DNA of 64,000 nucleotides from Hydractinia symbiolongicarpus (Eukaryota; Cnidaria; Hydrozoa; Anthoathecata; Hydractiniidae). This document shows, piece by piece, positions 1-12,169 of this stretch. The translations under genes were made by a program, and so were the position numbers. Position 1 is the stretch's first letter. Each line of letters opens with the position of its first letter. Below the pieces are notes generated by a model, which was not told the DNA's origin, made no database searches, and was given only the letters and a program-made list of their open reading frames with translations. The stretch lies in assembly GCF_029227915.1 (NCBI RefSeq), contig NC_079879.1, forward strand, positions 4,774,001 through 4,838,000, written 5' to 3'.

Positions 1-136
1 AAAAACAGTAAATTTTACAGTAAACTTCGCAGAATGACAACACTAGGCCCAAAATATAAAGCAGTTTCAGAAGAGAACTAGAAAGCACGGTGGCTGGAGA
101 AGAACTAAATATTGATGAAATTAAAATTTATTTCAG

Positions 137-2732
137 ATCTCAAGAAGCGATAACGATGAGTTTTTGTTTCATGAGTATGTTCAATCAGTTGTAGATGTTA
201 TATCAACCTTAACATCGTTCGTGTTTTTCACACTTGGTGTTGTTCTTCTTCATATATACGGGTTTGTGACATTTTCTTTATGTTGCCGTTATTAGAATCT
301 TCTTGAAATCACATAAAAGGTTTTTGTCTTTATCACAGCATTTTGTCAACGACACATATTCCTTTTGTTAGCAACTTGATATTTCACCTGGGAAAAGGTT
401 CATAAATTGATTTAAAAAACGCTTAACAGTTGCTTGAAAGTAAAATGAAGAATATTAAAGATTATCAAAAAACTTTGCTAACGAATTGGCCGAATTCACT
501 TATAATTGTCAAATTTCTATATAATACCTTTGATTTAAAAACAGAATAAGGAAAAAGAGTTTATTAAATGACAGGATGATCTTAGAAAAAAACAGAAGCT
601 TTAAGCCTGCATTACCAGTGAATTGATGTGTTTTTCCTTTCCCTTATTAAATGTTACTTATTCAAAGTTCCTAAAAAACATTTATTGTGGTTCCTTATAA
701 AATTTTTGATTATAAAAAATACGTTTACTTTTGTGTTAAATGTAAAATAGACTTCCTATTGACTTTACTATTTTAAAATATTGTTAGAAAGCAATCGTGT
801 ACAAAGACCTTTATACATAAACATCTAATGGCGTCATCTGCAGCATCATGTGCGCTGTATCTTTCAGCAATTGCATTTCGCGAACAGTATGATAATTTCC
901 ATGTAAGTTGTTAATTTCTGTTCTGATATTGTACTTAGGATGCTAACTCAACAATAAGGAATTGCAAAAAGTGATTGGGTTTTTTGGGCATCGAGTAACT
1001 TTAAGGTTACCATTTTGAATAATTGTTAAGTGGAACAAGCCCTGCTGTTGAAACTCAGCGGAAATATGATATACCATAAATTAAAATAATCACTTGTTGA
1101 CACATGTAATTTTTTATGTTTTTTTTTACATAACAATTTTAATATGACGTCATCATATTTCTAAAAACAACGTTTTACTGCAGATCAATATACTAAATTT
1201 TAACGAGCTCATTCTTTTTTTTTTTTTGGTTATAAAAACAAGTACGTAACATTTTATCAATACAAAAGAACACATGAACTGTCGCCAAATCATTAATTCT
1301 CGTTTAGCCACTTTGTGTAACAACAATGGTGTTAAAACACTGTGCATTGATTGCAGGCACAGCTTGGATGACTGTCGAGGGAATAAACTTGATAATCGTT
1401 ATTGTGTTGGTTTTTCAATTGAAACAAAAACTACATCTTACCTACTTTTCTATTGGTTATGGTGAGTAAAGTTTAATGTTATGTCCGTTTCAGATATAAC
1501 ATTGTTATTATTCAGAAAATTAAAAAAGGATATAGCCACTTCAGCGTTGTAAACACTCTTATCAATGTGGAACCTGTGTTCTGAATCTATACAAGTATAC
1601 ACCGGCATTGCCTTTTTAATTTTTCCTTACATGGCATGGTTTAACCCGTAGCTGCAGTAAAGGCATTTCCTAAACATGCCCGCTGTGCGCTGGGAACCGA
1701 ATCACGGATCTTGTGATTGCAAAGCGAATCCCATAACCACATCTTGATTTCTAAACAAAGCCGTGAACTCGTTGTGCATCACCGATCTTAAGAAGTCTAC
1801 TGCTTTTTGAAACCATTACACATATCGATCTATGGTAAATTCTAAGAGCGAGGATATTAAAGTCTTGTTGTTCTGTTACAGGTGTGCCAGTTGTTATTAC
1901 TGCTATAACACTTGCTTGTTTCTATGAAGAATTTTATTATACAGAGGAGTAAGTATTCTATTCACCTTAAATACTTCTTTAAGCTGCTCTATTTTTCATG
2001 TGTTTGTTTCATTTTTAGTTGCTTATCATTGAGAAGCTCATTGTGGCTTCTAAAGGCTCCAATGGCTGCATTTTTAATGGTAATTAATTACTTTCATATT
2101 TATATTGTATACCTTTTTTTATTTTTATTATCATTTTTTTTTAATAGGGAAACTTTGCAATTCTTTTAATATTGTTTTACCATATGCACAGCAAAAGCGA
2201 ATGTCCCAACCCTCGCAGAGAGAGGTATTTCACCTGTTTTTGTTACTACTGTTGTTGTTGTTGTTGTTGTTATTGTTATTGTTTTTATTATTGTTATTGC
2301 TGTTGTTTTTGTTATTGTTGTTGTTGTTGTGCCAATTCAATTTTAGACGGGCAGTGAAGGCATTCTTCGTGTTGTCCCACATGTTGGGCACGCCGTTCAT
2401 TATGGCTTTATTCATTGAATACAGTCCAATAATTTTGTCCTACATATACCTCCTTGTTAGCGGATTTTACGTAAGTCTCACTACTTTTCCATTTTTTATT
2501 ATTTCACTCAATACTTTTATTCTTTTTTATACTTTCTATTAGGGTGTTATTATTTTTGTTCTCTTTTGTGGAATGGATAAAGAAGTAAGAAACTATTTAT
2601 GAGATACTACTTTACTTTTAATGTCAAAATTGTTTCGCATTTTAACGACGTCTAATTAATTTTTGCTACTAGGTTAGGAGGAACACAAAGATGTCTTGCA
2701 GCGCATGTTGTTACCATAAAAAAGGTTTTTAA
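137..2732 (+). CDS. Adhesion-type (family B2) G-protein-coupled receptor, seven-helix region, 5' end outside window
   Basis: Nine exons join in phase: 137-261, 788-902, 1308-1461, 1882-1948, 2019-2079, 2148-2224, 2347-2470, 2543-2584, 2673-2732, giving 274 residues to a TAA stop. They read as TM1 (VVDVISTLTSFVFFTLGVV), ICL1/TM2 (FIHKHLMASSAASCALYLS), TM3 (AGTAWMTVEGINLIIVIV), TM4 (YGVPVVITAITLACF), TM5, TM6 (AFFVLSHMLGTPFIMALF) and TM7 ending in GVIIFVLFCGMDKEVRR. The TM3 'WMTVEG' box, the ECL1 and ECL2 cysteines, the Gly-Val-Pro of TM4 and the 'NKEVR'-like helix-8 start are family B hallmarks. The receptor would sit in the plasma membrane and couple to G proteins; its ligand cannot be told. 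No GPS autoproteolysis site or adhesion domain is visible because the upstream exons lie outside the window. The cytoplasmic tail is very short and Cys-rich (CSACCYHKK), a possible palmitoylation site. Secretin-type (B1) is the alternative. Confidence 0.88.
1683..1746 (-). repeat. tRNA-derived SINE relic (tRNA-Ala(TGC)-like)
   Basis: On the minus strand this intronic stretch has a D-arm-like segment (GTGGTTATGGGATTCGC), an anticodon-loop-like TTTGCAA (TGC) and a T-arm-like GATTCGGTTCCC, in tRNA order. Stems are degenerate, so it is a retroposed relic and not a working tRNA gene. It lies in the GPCR intron between TM3 and TM4. Confidence 0.35.
2244..2331 (+). repeat. TTG/TTA trinucleotide microsatellite
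   Basis: An imperfect run of TTG with interspersed TTA units, inside the GPCR intron between the TM5 and TM6 exons. Translated in any frame it gives poly-Leu, poly-Cys or poly-Asn ORFs, which are artefacts. Confidence 0.9.
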
Positions 2733-2739
2733 TTTCTTC

Positions 2740-2745
2740 AATAAA
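2740..2745 (+). terminator. AATAAA polyadenylation signal of the GPCR gene
   Basis: A canonical AATAAA begins eight bases after the GPCR stop codon; it is the first candidate cleavage signal for that transcript. Confidence 0.6.
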
Positions 2746-4209
2746 TGTTATTTAAAGCTGTTTTAATCTTTTAAGTGTTCAACATATTAATTGTTAAATG
2801 CAAACTGCATTATTAAATTGCTCAGTTAACATGTGCAGAAAATTTAATTTGGTTGTGAGTATTTGAGCTCCAACTGTGCATTGTTCGATTACATTCCGTT
2901 GACATGTGTTAGTAGACTTATACGCCCCTGTGATATGTCGAAACAAGGTATCTAGTATCCTCCCATTGCTTACTGTATCCGTAGGACAACTAACCGAGCG
3001 AGAGGTCGTGGGTTCTCTCTTACTCAATCCAACATATTTTCAGCACTTAGAAAAATATTGCTAAGGTTTACTTGTACTGTTATCTGGTATATGATCCAGT
3101 TGTTTCTGTAAATGAAAATTTGTTTTCACATATCGAACATGTGGTTGTGGTTATTGAAAAACTATTTTTAAACTATTTTTCTTTTGACCTTTCACATAGA
3201 AATTGCAATGTGACCTTTTTAATGCATCTCCCTGACAAGAAGTTGCTTTTCAATTCTACTGTTTTCTCTCAAACATTTATCATTTTTAACGTTACTACTT
3301 TCACTTTGTAGTGTTCTTTACATATTTTCCTAGAACAAAGTAGACAGCGCCTGACAGAGAAACACACATCCTCAATGTGAAAAAAATCATCAACAATGTG
3401 GAATTTATCTTCGTGCAACTTCCTGTAAAATTCTTTGTGATTTCTATCAAATAATGAACATGTATCCATATGACATAAAAAAACGATGTTAATTTATTTG
3501 AAATTCTTCACAGATTTGCCTTAAAGAGTATATATGTTGAGTAGAATTAGTATAGTGGAGTAGCGCATTGACTTGTATTCGTAACTTCAAAAAGCAGCAA
3601 TATTATAAGGTCATAAACAAGCGAGATTATTCAAGACTACGTTGCGACAGCTACATGTGTCATCAGGCTGTCATTGACGGGCGAAATAAAACACGTCGAA
3701 TTTTAAGTTATTTAGGCAAGTTAGAGCAACGCTATATTTTTCTCCGGCGGTATAATAGCATAATTACAGCTGGATGGGGAGGAACAGGCAACCTTTAGGA
3801 TGAAAATCTACAAAAACGGTAAACTTTCCGTTGTATGCACAAACCTGTATTGGTAATCTAAAATTCCGCGAAACTTCATACCTTGTTCCCTACCACATCT
3901 GTGAGACAAGTGTCAAAACTTTTAAATTTGTTAAAGTGATTTAATACTACATATCACTTATCCAATCAAAATATATCTTCAAAGAATTAAAAATACTTTC
4001 AATTTTAAATATACAAACAAACCGACTTGTATACATAAATCACATCCGGGTCATTTAATACTCCACAGTCTTAAAAAATGATTATTCAATTTTTAGTAAT
4101 TTTTTTGCATTAGCCAGGTATTGGTACACTTCACTATTGTTCATCATCAGTGCAGTCCTGACTGGCAACCTAAATTAAAAAGGGTCACCAAGTAGTGTCC
4201 ATTCTTAGT
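2746..4209. other. Intergenic region; SINE relics, no gene seen
   Basis: No coding exon could be built on either strand. At 3548-3581 a plus-strand segment (TAGTATAGTGGAGTAGCGCA followed by TTGACTTGTATTCG) looks like the A-box and anticodon part of a tRNA-derived SINE. Around 2970-3020 a further T-arm-like string (GAGGTCGTGGGTTC) occurs. The rest is AT-rich unique-looking sequence. Confidence 0.5.
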
Positions 4210-4483
4210 AGATAAAAGACCAATTGGTTTCTGAAATCACGTTTTTACTGATAAAAATTTAAATTATTTTCAAGTCTTTCAAGAAAGTTACGTTTTTTTG
4301 CAAAATGTTTTCAGTATTATTAGCAACTTTATTGAGACGGTGATCAGATAAAAGACCAATTGGTTTCTGAAATCACGTTTTTACTGATAAAAATTTAAAT
4401 TATTTTCAAGTCTTTCAAGAAAGTTACGTTTTTTTGCAAAATGTTTTCAGTATTATTAGCAACTTTATTGAGACGGTGATCAG
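4210..4483 (+). repeat. Tandem duplication, two 136-bp units
   Basis: The segment starting AGATAAAAGACCAATTGG at 4210 recurs at 4346 with no difference that I can see over its 136-bp length, ending with the shared GTGATCAG. The identity implies a very recent duplication or an assembly artefact. It lies about 160 bp downstream of the stop codon of the minus-strand CAP/ShK gene. Confidence 0.92.
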
Positions 4484-4644
4484 AATGTAAGCCCTAATAA
4501 ATTATGAAAATAATGTTATTTTTATCAAATTAAACCAAGAACTAAACGTTATTGAATGAAAGTATACAATCGTCAAATATAGATATGCGTTTGTTGATTA
4601 TCAATATTCGTTAAATAATTTTGTTTAGCCTTATGTTAAGATTA

Positions 4645-6965
4645 TTAAGGTATAAATCTTTTGCTATCACACACATCACATGAATATTTACAATTTAAAA
4701 ACATCCATTGTGAATACTTGCTACCGGTACAGTAACCTAACTTTTCATATTCTGGACACCATTTATTTTTATCCTTGCATGCTTGTTTGGTGATTGTTTC
4801 TCCGGAATTAGTGGTGGAATACACGAATGGTCTACTGGTGGTGCGTAAGGGACTTTTGTTTGGACTCTTTGTTGTGCTAGCCTCACTTGTTACCGCGGTT
4901 GTTTTTACAGCATTTTTTTCCGGGCATGGTTGTGTGTTACAATCAGTTTTCTTTACCCGTTGCCCTTCACAGGGTTTCCCGCCATATTTTGGAAAAGGTT
5001 TTGTACAAAATCTATACGACATAACGAGCCCTCCATCGCAAGTTGCAGTACATATGTCAACTTCATGCCAATTTGTCCACCCTCCATCAATGGGGTCACC
5101 TGGAGTACATCCACTACAACTTTTGTAACATATCTGTTGCATGGCTTTCTTGTACGTTGGATGTGTGCAATCTCCTTGTTGAATATAATACGAGCAATCA
5201 GTCGTATCGATACACGGAGGTTTCTTGTTATCATTATCTTCTTTGTAATAACCCACATCGACCAACAAAGGATCACGTGATCCAATTGGAAGCAATTCTT
5301 TTATAGTAGGAATGTGCGAACCTATTAAGAATTGGTAGGAAAAAAAGAAATACACAATACAGCCAAGGCTTGTTGAAAATATTATTGTACCACTACGTGT
5401 TAGTAGCAGTACACCAAGAAATTCATTACCTGATTCCGTGTGTTAAAAGTAAAATACATGGTGGTATCACGTGACCAATTGGTGGTCATGTGACTTTATT
5501 ATTTTTCTTTTTGTATATATTATTTTGAGTTCGTGTGAAAATAGATCGCAAAGACGAAGCACATGTCTGCTCAATTTTCAGCCTATGTCCGTTTTTCACA
5601 CTGTGTTTAAAATACCAAACTCAGTTGCACGAAAACAAAAAGTTTAATATTGTTTTTGTCAAAAACACTGTCAATAGATCTTAACAAAGAAGAACCTGGT
5701 TAAACAGGAAAGTGCTTTGGTCTGATCTGCCCCAATCGTGCAAGAAGTTTTAGTAATGAATCTATTCCAACGTCTACTTTGGATCGTTTATTGGCCTATT
5801 GTCTTAACTTGTTATGAACTAAAGAAATTTTTTAGACGCAGGATAAAAATACTGTGTGAGTTCTGTCAGCTTTTAGATCTTCGATTAGCCTCATAGGCCC
5901 ACTCCTCTTTTAAGTAATTTTTAATAACAATTAAAATTGTTAATTTCAACAAATTAACCCCGTATGTTCATCTAACATTCCAGTTTTCACTTTCTGAATA
6001 ACTTGTGTACACACAAACATCCTGATTATTGAAGAACCAAAAATCAATCTCCAGGGAGAAGAATTTACGTAATTATAAGACTCGTTACATTTTATTTAAC
6101 CAGAAAAGTTGAATTTCTTTTAAAAATTTACCTGGTTTTGGTCTCCAAACATCTTTTTTGTAGTCATCGAAATCCCAGTTACCAGGGGGTACATACCTAG
6201 CAACGATAAATGATCTTGTTGATTTTGGTTCAAAGGCAATTCCTACTCCAAAGTGTGTTGTTTGGTTCCAAATAAGTTGAGTAAAGTGGCCATGAGTGTA
6301 GGTTTTACCTGGGTGACTGTAGTTATAACCATGAGCTTCGCTAGTAAATAATTAAAAATAGATAAAAGTTTATTTACAATTAAAATAAAAATATTTATAT
6401 ATGATATTAGGTTTGCAGATGTTATCTGATATTATGTTAGTGAGAAGGCCATTAACCTTTAGTCCAGTCTCATCGATTGTGTTGTAAATTATATTTTTTA
6501 AACTCTTAAAAATGATCAACAGAATGAATTTGTGTACCTATACCAAGCATGTACAGCTAAATTACATCCAGCTGGTGCACCGTGATCTAGCTGGTAGAGA
6601 TTCTCACCGTACCGCGATCCATTTGGAAAGGTGAAGGAAGAATGTTCTATTTTTCCAACGTCCGTGGCTAAATGTATTGCCCATTGTTCGGCTTGATAAG
6701 CCAACTCTTCGTTCCAAGCCATTTCTTTCTCACTGTGTATATCTCGTACAATTTTATGAGCATAATCACATTCAAACTTTTCCCGAATTATATCAACAAC
6801 TTTTCTCTCCTTTCCATCTTTTTTTGTTATCTTCAAATTGTGAATGTTGGGCATTTCGTTGCTTTCATCTACTTTCCACGTGGCTATATGAGAATGAATT
6901 AATTGACCTGATAAGATTATTAAAGAAAATGAAAATAAAAACATTTTTAGCATGTACGACGGCAT
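4645..6965 (-). CDS. Secreted CAP-ShK-TSP1-ShK multidomain protein
   Basis: Three exons, 6965-6538, 6340-6132 and 5321-4645, join in phase to a 437-residue protein. The N-terminus has a signal peptide (MLKMFLFSFSLIILSGQLIH); starts at 6965 or 6953 are both possible. A CAP (SCP/Ag5/PR-1) domain spans roughly residues 45-210, with family signatures GENLYQ, AVHAWYSEAHGY, GHFTQLIWNQTTHFGVG and ARYVPPGNW. Exon 3 encodes a first ShK six-cysteine module (249-284), a thrombospondin type-1 repeat (291-345, GGWTNWHEVDICTATCDGG), a Ser/Thr-rich linker and a second ShK module (394-430). It is predicted to be extracellular. ShK and CAP modules occur both in cnidarian venom proteins and in matrix or developmental proteins, so a venom role is possible but not shown. 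The intron between the last two exons is about 0.8 kb; no catalytic domain is present. Confidence 0.9.
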
Positions 6966-7239
6966 TTCTGTTAGAACAATGTTTCTTGCTTCACGTGAAT
7001 TCACGTGCTTACCGAGGTGTGGACGCATGGAAATAAGCTGCGTGCAACAAATGTGACAAATTTTATGAAGCGTGAAGAATGTCACGCATGATGTGAAGTT
7101 AACCATCAAAAACAACAAATATTTTTAGTTTGAATTATATTATTTTTAAAAAAAACGAATTAAATACCTTTTTAAAAATGACAATAACAAAAATAAAGAA
7201 TTTTAGGAATATTTTTTTCTTTAAAATATTAAAGGCTTA

Positions 7240-7403
7240 CAACTTCGTCCCTAGGGCTTTTTTAGGCTTATATTGGAACATTGTCCTTATATAAAAACCT
7301 AAAAAGGCCTGGGGGCGAGGTTGAAAGACGTAAAATTTATAATATTATAGTCTGACCGTCATTCTCATATCAAAACACGCTACAGACCCTGGGATCGAGG
7401 TTG
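7240..7403. repeat. Short foldback repeat with CCTCGNCCCCAGG-type ends
   Basis: At 7240-7323 a left arm (CAACTTCGTCCCTAGGGCTTT) faces an inverted right arm (AAAAAGGCCTGGGGGCGAGGTTG), about 85 bp overall. A second half-copy (ACCCTGGGATCGAGGTTG) lies at 7386-7403. The same arm motif recurs at 29863-29931, 35436-35487, 49594-49609 and 60801-60818, so this is a dispersed MITE-like family. Confidence 0.65.
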
Positions 7404-7540
7404 CAATTATTGTTTTTTTAAAATAGATAGATTTGAAATACCTATATCTTTCTTTATAAAAAATTTTACCATCTTAGTAACAACTGATGTTTACTATGCG
7501 TGAAAGCCGTTTATTATTGTGACTGTTTTGCAATTTTTAG

Positions 7541-7780
7541 AGGATTGGACCGAGTTTAAATTATGAATTTTTTTCAAATAAGAAAGTGTTCGCTAGTGGT
7601 GAGGCATTTGTGGTAAGTTCGTTTAAAAAGTTATTTTATTCGCCTTCAGCTGCTTATAAACATACCAAATTTGGCTGCTATCAACTGTACTAACAACAGA
7701 GAAGCAATAAAGAAAAAACTAAAAAATTTTGTTTTTTACAGTTTCCCGATGACTATGAAATCCCAGCACGTAAAATATAA
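7541..7780 (+). CDS. Possible two-exon 3' end of an unrecognised gene or element
   Basis: After a pyrimidine-poor TTTTTAG acceptor, 7541-7612 is open for 24 codons (RIGPSLNYEFFSNKKVFASG...) and ends in GTG|GTAAGT. A TTTTTTACAG acceptor at 7741 then opens 13 codons to TAA at 7780 (FPDDYEIPARKI). Phases agree, but I found no upstream exon and do not recognise the peptide. It may be a fragment of a mobile element. Confidence 0.25.
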
Positions 7781-9837
7781 AAAAATGGCTACAAAGAAGG
7801 AGCTACCTCGAACGATGGTCACTTTCGTTTACTACTGACATCTTTGTTTACATTTTATCTGGTGATTATGCGGACGCATTTTAATTACGTAATTGTTTTA
7901 TATGCGAACGTACGTAATTTTTAAAACTGCAAACTCGTTTCCTTGCCGAAAGAAACTGGTTTTTATAGCTCAAAGCAGGCAGGATTTATCAGAAAGTAAA
8001 GAACCAGTCCCAGTTTATGGTTTATCATCAAAGAAATCATGTAAAATATGAAAATAGTATTAAGTCACATTAACGCTAATTCCCGCGTTGTGAGAATTTT
8101 TACGAGACATTTTTAACTGCATTGTTTTCTGGTAAGTATTTATGTAATTACAGACGACGCTCGATATCTCGAACTCTCAGGGGACAGACAAAAAAAGTTC
8201 TAGATAAAAAATAGTCAAGATATTAAGTGTCGAAAGGCTCTAAAGGCACGTAATCACCCTGTAGGCAACTTTTTTTGAGGTGCCTATTTTATTGTAAAAA
8301 TTGAAAGATATACATGAGAAAACATTACCCAGAAAATTTTATTGAAAACTGACAACCAGAACATGTTCAAATGTTTCATGGAAATAACAAACTCACCCCA
8401 ATTTCTCTTCGCCTACAGAACCGCCATTGCATTTCATTGCACGAATCATGCGATAATAAACATGGTTGCTGGATTCATGCCATTACAGAAAAAATAATGA
8501 AGGAGGGAGAATATCCGTAGCTGTGTTTCCATCGTAATGCTTTTATAAATGTATCAACAAAGTTCCGAACATGATAAGTCAGATAAATCAATCGAAGTTT
8601 CTGTGTTATTCTTTATTATTGAAACGTTTTAACTTACTGAAATCAGACTTCTTTGCAACACTGACCACTTGTTGTTGTTTCTGAAGAAGCTTCGCCTTGC
8701 TAGCTGTCTTACTTTTTGATTATTTTCCTTTGTTTAAACAGTTAGTCGTTTCCTTATGAAGACAGTATCAAATCTACACAATTAGAATACCTAAATATTC
8801 AGAATTTCCCCTTTCATGCTCTAAATTTAATTATCTCCATAGTGCTTCAACTATCTTCAACTATCACAATGAGCATTCTCCCCGTTGGGTTTTTTGCCTA
8901 TAATATGCAATAATACTCCAAAATATCTGTTTTCAAGGTAATGCACCACAAACCGGATTCGCCTTGTAAATTTGTCTCGAAAAATTCTCCAAAAAAATCG
9001 TTAAAAAGCGTCTCTGCGCAACGCAGACAAAAATTTTATTGTCTTTCTTAACCGAGACTGATTTCTTTGGGTTGGGAGGGTCTAGTATCTGAATACAAGG
9101 GAAGTACATACAATTAATATGTAGGCTACCACCAATTTAATTCTTTCACCATTTTTATTTTTATTTCTTTATAAACGGGGTTGCACTAACTGACCAACAA
9201 TAAATTTGCTGTCTGTTTTCAGGACATTTTAAGTGGTTTAAAAAAAATGGACATCTTGAAAGTATACATTAGCAAAATCAGTGGAAGTTCTATGGCAAAA
9301 CCATATTGGTAAAGTATTTATGATACTTTTCTAGATTTAGCGATTACACGGTCAGTCAGAAACGATAAAAAATATAAAGCAGCCTGGTGCTTAATTATCA
9401 ATCCCTCCAGCTAACCGCAAAATAAATACGAAAATATAAATAACTACAAAAATATACAAAAGTAGATTTAAACTAATTTAATAGAAGTGTCATATTTTTC
9501 GGGAAATTGTCGTTTCTTTTTCCAATGATTTTTCTTATCAAATATCTCCAGGTCAGTATCCGGGTGTATTACTTCGTAAGGACACGCGCTTGTCATATTT
9601 CGTACGCCGTAAAAACGTTCCCTAGATAAGAATAGCATACTAACACAAAATCAAGTGAGTGTAAATTTAACAGAAGGTACCAAGACTCCATAACAAGAAA
9701 GACTATATCAGTAGGAATCGATATGCCAAAGAGAATAATTAGTTATAGTTACTAAAAAGCAAGGTTTAAGCGGATTCTTACTGGATCCCGTTGCCAATGA
9801 AATATTAGCTTCTAATTAATTATTTTTTTGGCAACAC
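7781..9837. other. Intergenic region, no gene seen
   Basis: No exon chain could be supported. A weak foldback lies at about 8155-8233: CGACGCTCGATATCTCGAAC faces an inverted, diverged GTCAAGATATTAAGTGTCG. The remainder is AT-rich without obvious structure. Confidence 0.5.
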
Positions 9838-9858
9838 AATGTTTATTTTTAACCAAAC

Positions 9859-12059
9859 TTACTGGCTCCTCTGTCTAACGCCACTTTGTATGTCTGTCAA
9901 TTTCATATCAAGCCATGTTTTACATTCTGTCCCATGGCGCCCAAGTGGCACCAGTGGAAGTGGCGGTAGACGAAGCATCTCAATACGTTTATCTGACAAC
10001 CTAGTGCCCAGATCACACGCTAACACAACCCTTTCTTCTTCATTCCTTTCTTGCTGTTGTTGTAAAAGTGGATCAGCTAATTTGTGCGTCACAGCCTTAA
10101 ACAAAAAATAAATAAATAAAACCGCACCTGACTTGAATTCCCAAATTAAGAATTAAGTATAAATTTCACCAAAAGCTGAATCACCAACTAAGAAACAACC
10201 AAAAGACAACAACAAACAAACAAACAAAAAAACCAACATTAAAACAAACAAACAAACAAACAATCTTGGGTTTGAATTTTTTCATTGAAGCATCTATGTT
10301 TGCAGGAGATAAGAAATGTTTAGTGGAACATTTGGACATAAGCTACTAGCAAAAACTAAAAAGAGATTTATCAGCTTAATTGCAAGACAAAAAGTTGTTT
10401 CTAGTTAGGAAATTACCTTAGTGGTTATTTTAGCAGGTTGTGTTTGTGTTTTTATTTTTTGCAAATCAAGGAATTTTTAACCAAGTTAAGTAAATCTAGT
10501 TTCTTTTACCCTCCTTTTGGACGATAATTGAAGCATAGGTAATAGGCGATTTAGCAAAATTAGAGAAATTTGCGACATATAGCATGCTAAGGTGTGATGG
10601 GAAAGTATTATACATTCATAATGGTAGAATATACGGGACAAATCGCAATACAGCTTTAAAAACATTTTGTGATACATACAAAAACACATCAATCATAGAA
10701 ACGGATATAGTGCAGTGATAAAATCCATGTTAAGAAAACTACAACCTTCCTACCTTGATTGGTCCTGGTCTTTCGCTGTTCACGGACAACGGATCATACT
10801 CTTCTTTTTCAAATACATCCAGAAATACATGACCCTGTAACAGAACATTCTTAGTTTACATGTACTCAGACACCTTTCCTTGTTTTCTTTGGAATCCAAC
10901 TTGCATGTAATTTCATATAAAAACAATAAATATTGAAATTCCATTATACTTTTTCGTTGCGATGCTTCAAGTATTTGTTATACTCTTCTCTCTTCGTTTT
11001 CTCCAATGTCTTATACGATTCTCCATTCATTTCTTCTAAAATTTTTTCCTACGAAAAAGCACGCATCTTTGTAAGCCACAAAACTTAAACTGATAAGAAA
11101 ACTTTTTTTAAGATATAGTAAACACAGTGTAAACTCACATTTAAAGGGTTATATGTTTGTTCATACCACTCTTTCAACAACGCTTGTAATCTTCTTTTCC
11201 TTACCATACTGTCATGCTCAATAACATAATCTAAATGCTGAAGCACAACAGAATAAAGTGAATAAAACATATACACTTCACTTTTTTTTCAAAACTTAAT
11301 TTTTGCTCACTTACTCGCTGTATTTTCTGCTCATTTTCGAGTAAGTTTAGGTACATGTTTTTGATAGCACTTGACTCATAATCAGTCTTTTCCTGAAAAA
11401 GTACACCCATGCAACTATGTATAAAAGTACTCCGGACATGTTTACTAAACAAGTTATATATAGTAACAAAGTCTACATACTTAATTGATAACCAAAGCAC
11501 AGCAACAGTGATCTCATAAACAACTTACTTGAACAGTTTTTATTGATTTTTCACTGAGCCACCCACTGATTGAAGCAGAAGGACTTCTGGACATGTAAAC
11601 TGTCCTAGAAGACAAGCTTTTTTGAGGCATACTTGCATTATCTCTCGATTGCTGGAATAAAGATTTCTTCTGTCATATTATATTGAAGCAATTTAACTTC
11701 ATTAGGTGAAGGCTAGGACAAATGTTTATTATATAGCTCTTTAGCCAATTGTGTTTTGTAGAATAAATTAGTACAGTAAAGATCTTCATGCACCTAGATG
11801 CATCTGTCAATTTCAATTTTTATGCATCCCTGCTTATCCTACAGCTGTCCTTCTTTAAATTACCCTGTAGTCATATAAATAGAATGACTCATAGAAAAAA
11901 CTATAAATTTACAGCACACACATAAATAACAGTTACCTCAATATTTCAAAGTCAAATGTAAAAAAGACTAACCTGCAGCCCATGTTTAAGTAAATCTTGA
12001 TTTACTTCCCTCATAAAAACTTTAATACTTCCCGTTGTTTTCGGACGTTGCTTTTTCAT
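9859..12059 (-). CDS. FAM228-like protein
   Basis: Seven exons, all phase 0: 12059-11973, 11651-11529, 11392-11315, 11237-11139, 11048-10950, 10834-10754 and 10095-9859, giving 267 residues. The order of conserved blocks matches vertebrate FAM228A/B: HLDYVIEHDSMVRKRRLQAL near residue 97, EEYNKYLKHRNEK near 150, EEYDPLSVN near 173, then an ADPLLQQQQERNEEERVVL segment and a C-terminal WLDMKLTD. It is charged and helical, with no signal peptide, membrane segment or catalytic motif. Family function is poorly known, so I assign none. The ATG at 12059 opens a short basic exon (MKKQRPKTTGSIKVF). An AATAAA in minus sense lies about 20 bp past the stop. Confidence 0.85.
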
Positions 12060-12169
12060 TATTTATATATATTAACTAAAACATGAAATATACAGGTAAA
12101 CCTGCAACAAGCAGTGAAATTTGCTGATCAATGAACTATATGTACATATATAATCTCTTATAATAATAC

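Noticed and set aside
1274-1465. 63-codon ORF over TM3 of the receptor
   Set aside because: It is out of frame with the TAWMTVEG reading that joins its neighbours in phase.
2105-2542. 145-codon ORF with a poly-Leu centre
   Set aside because: It runs across two GPCR exons and the TTG microsatellite intron; the correct exon frames are those in the receptor model.
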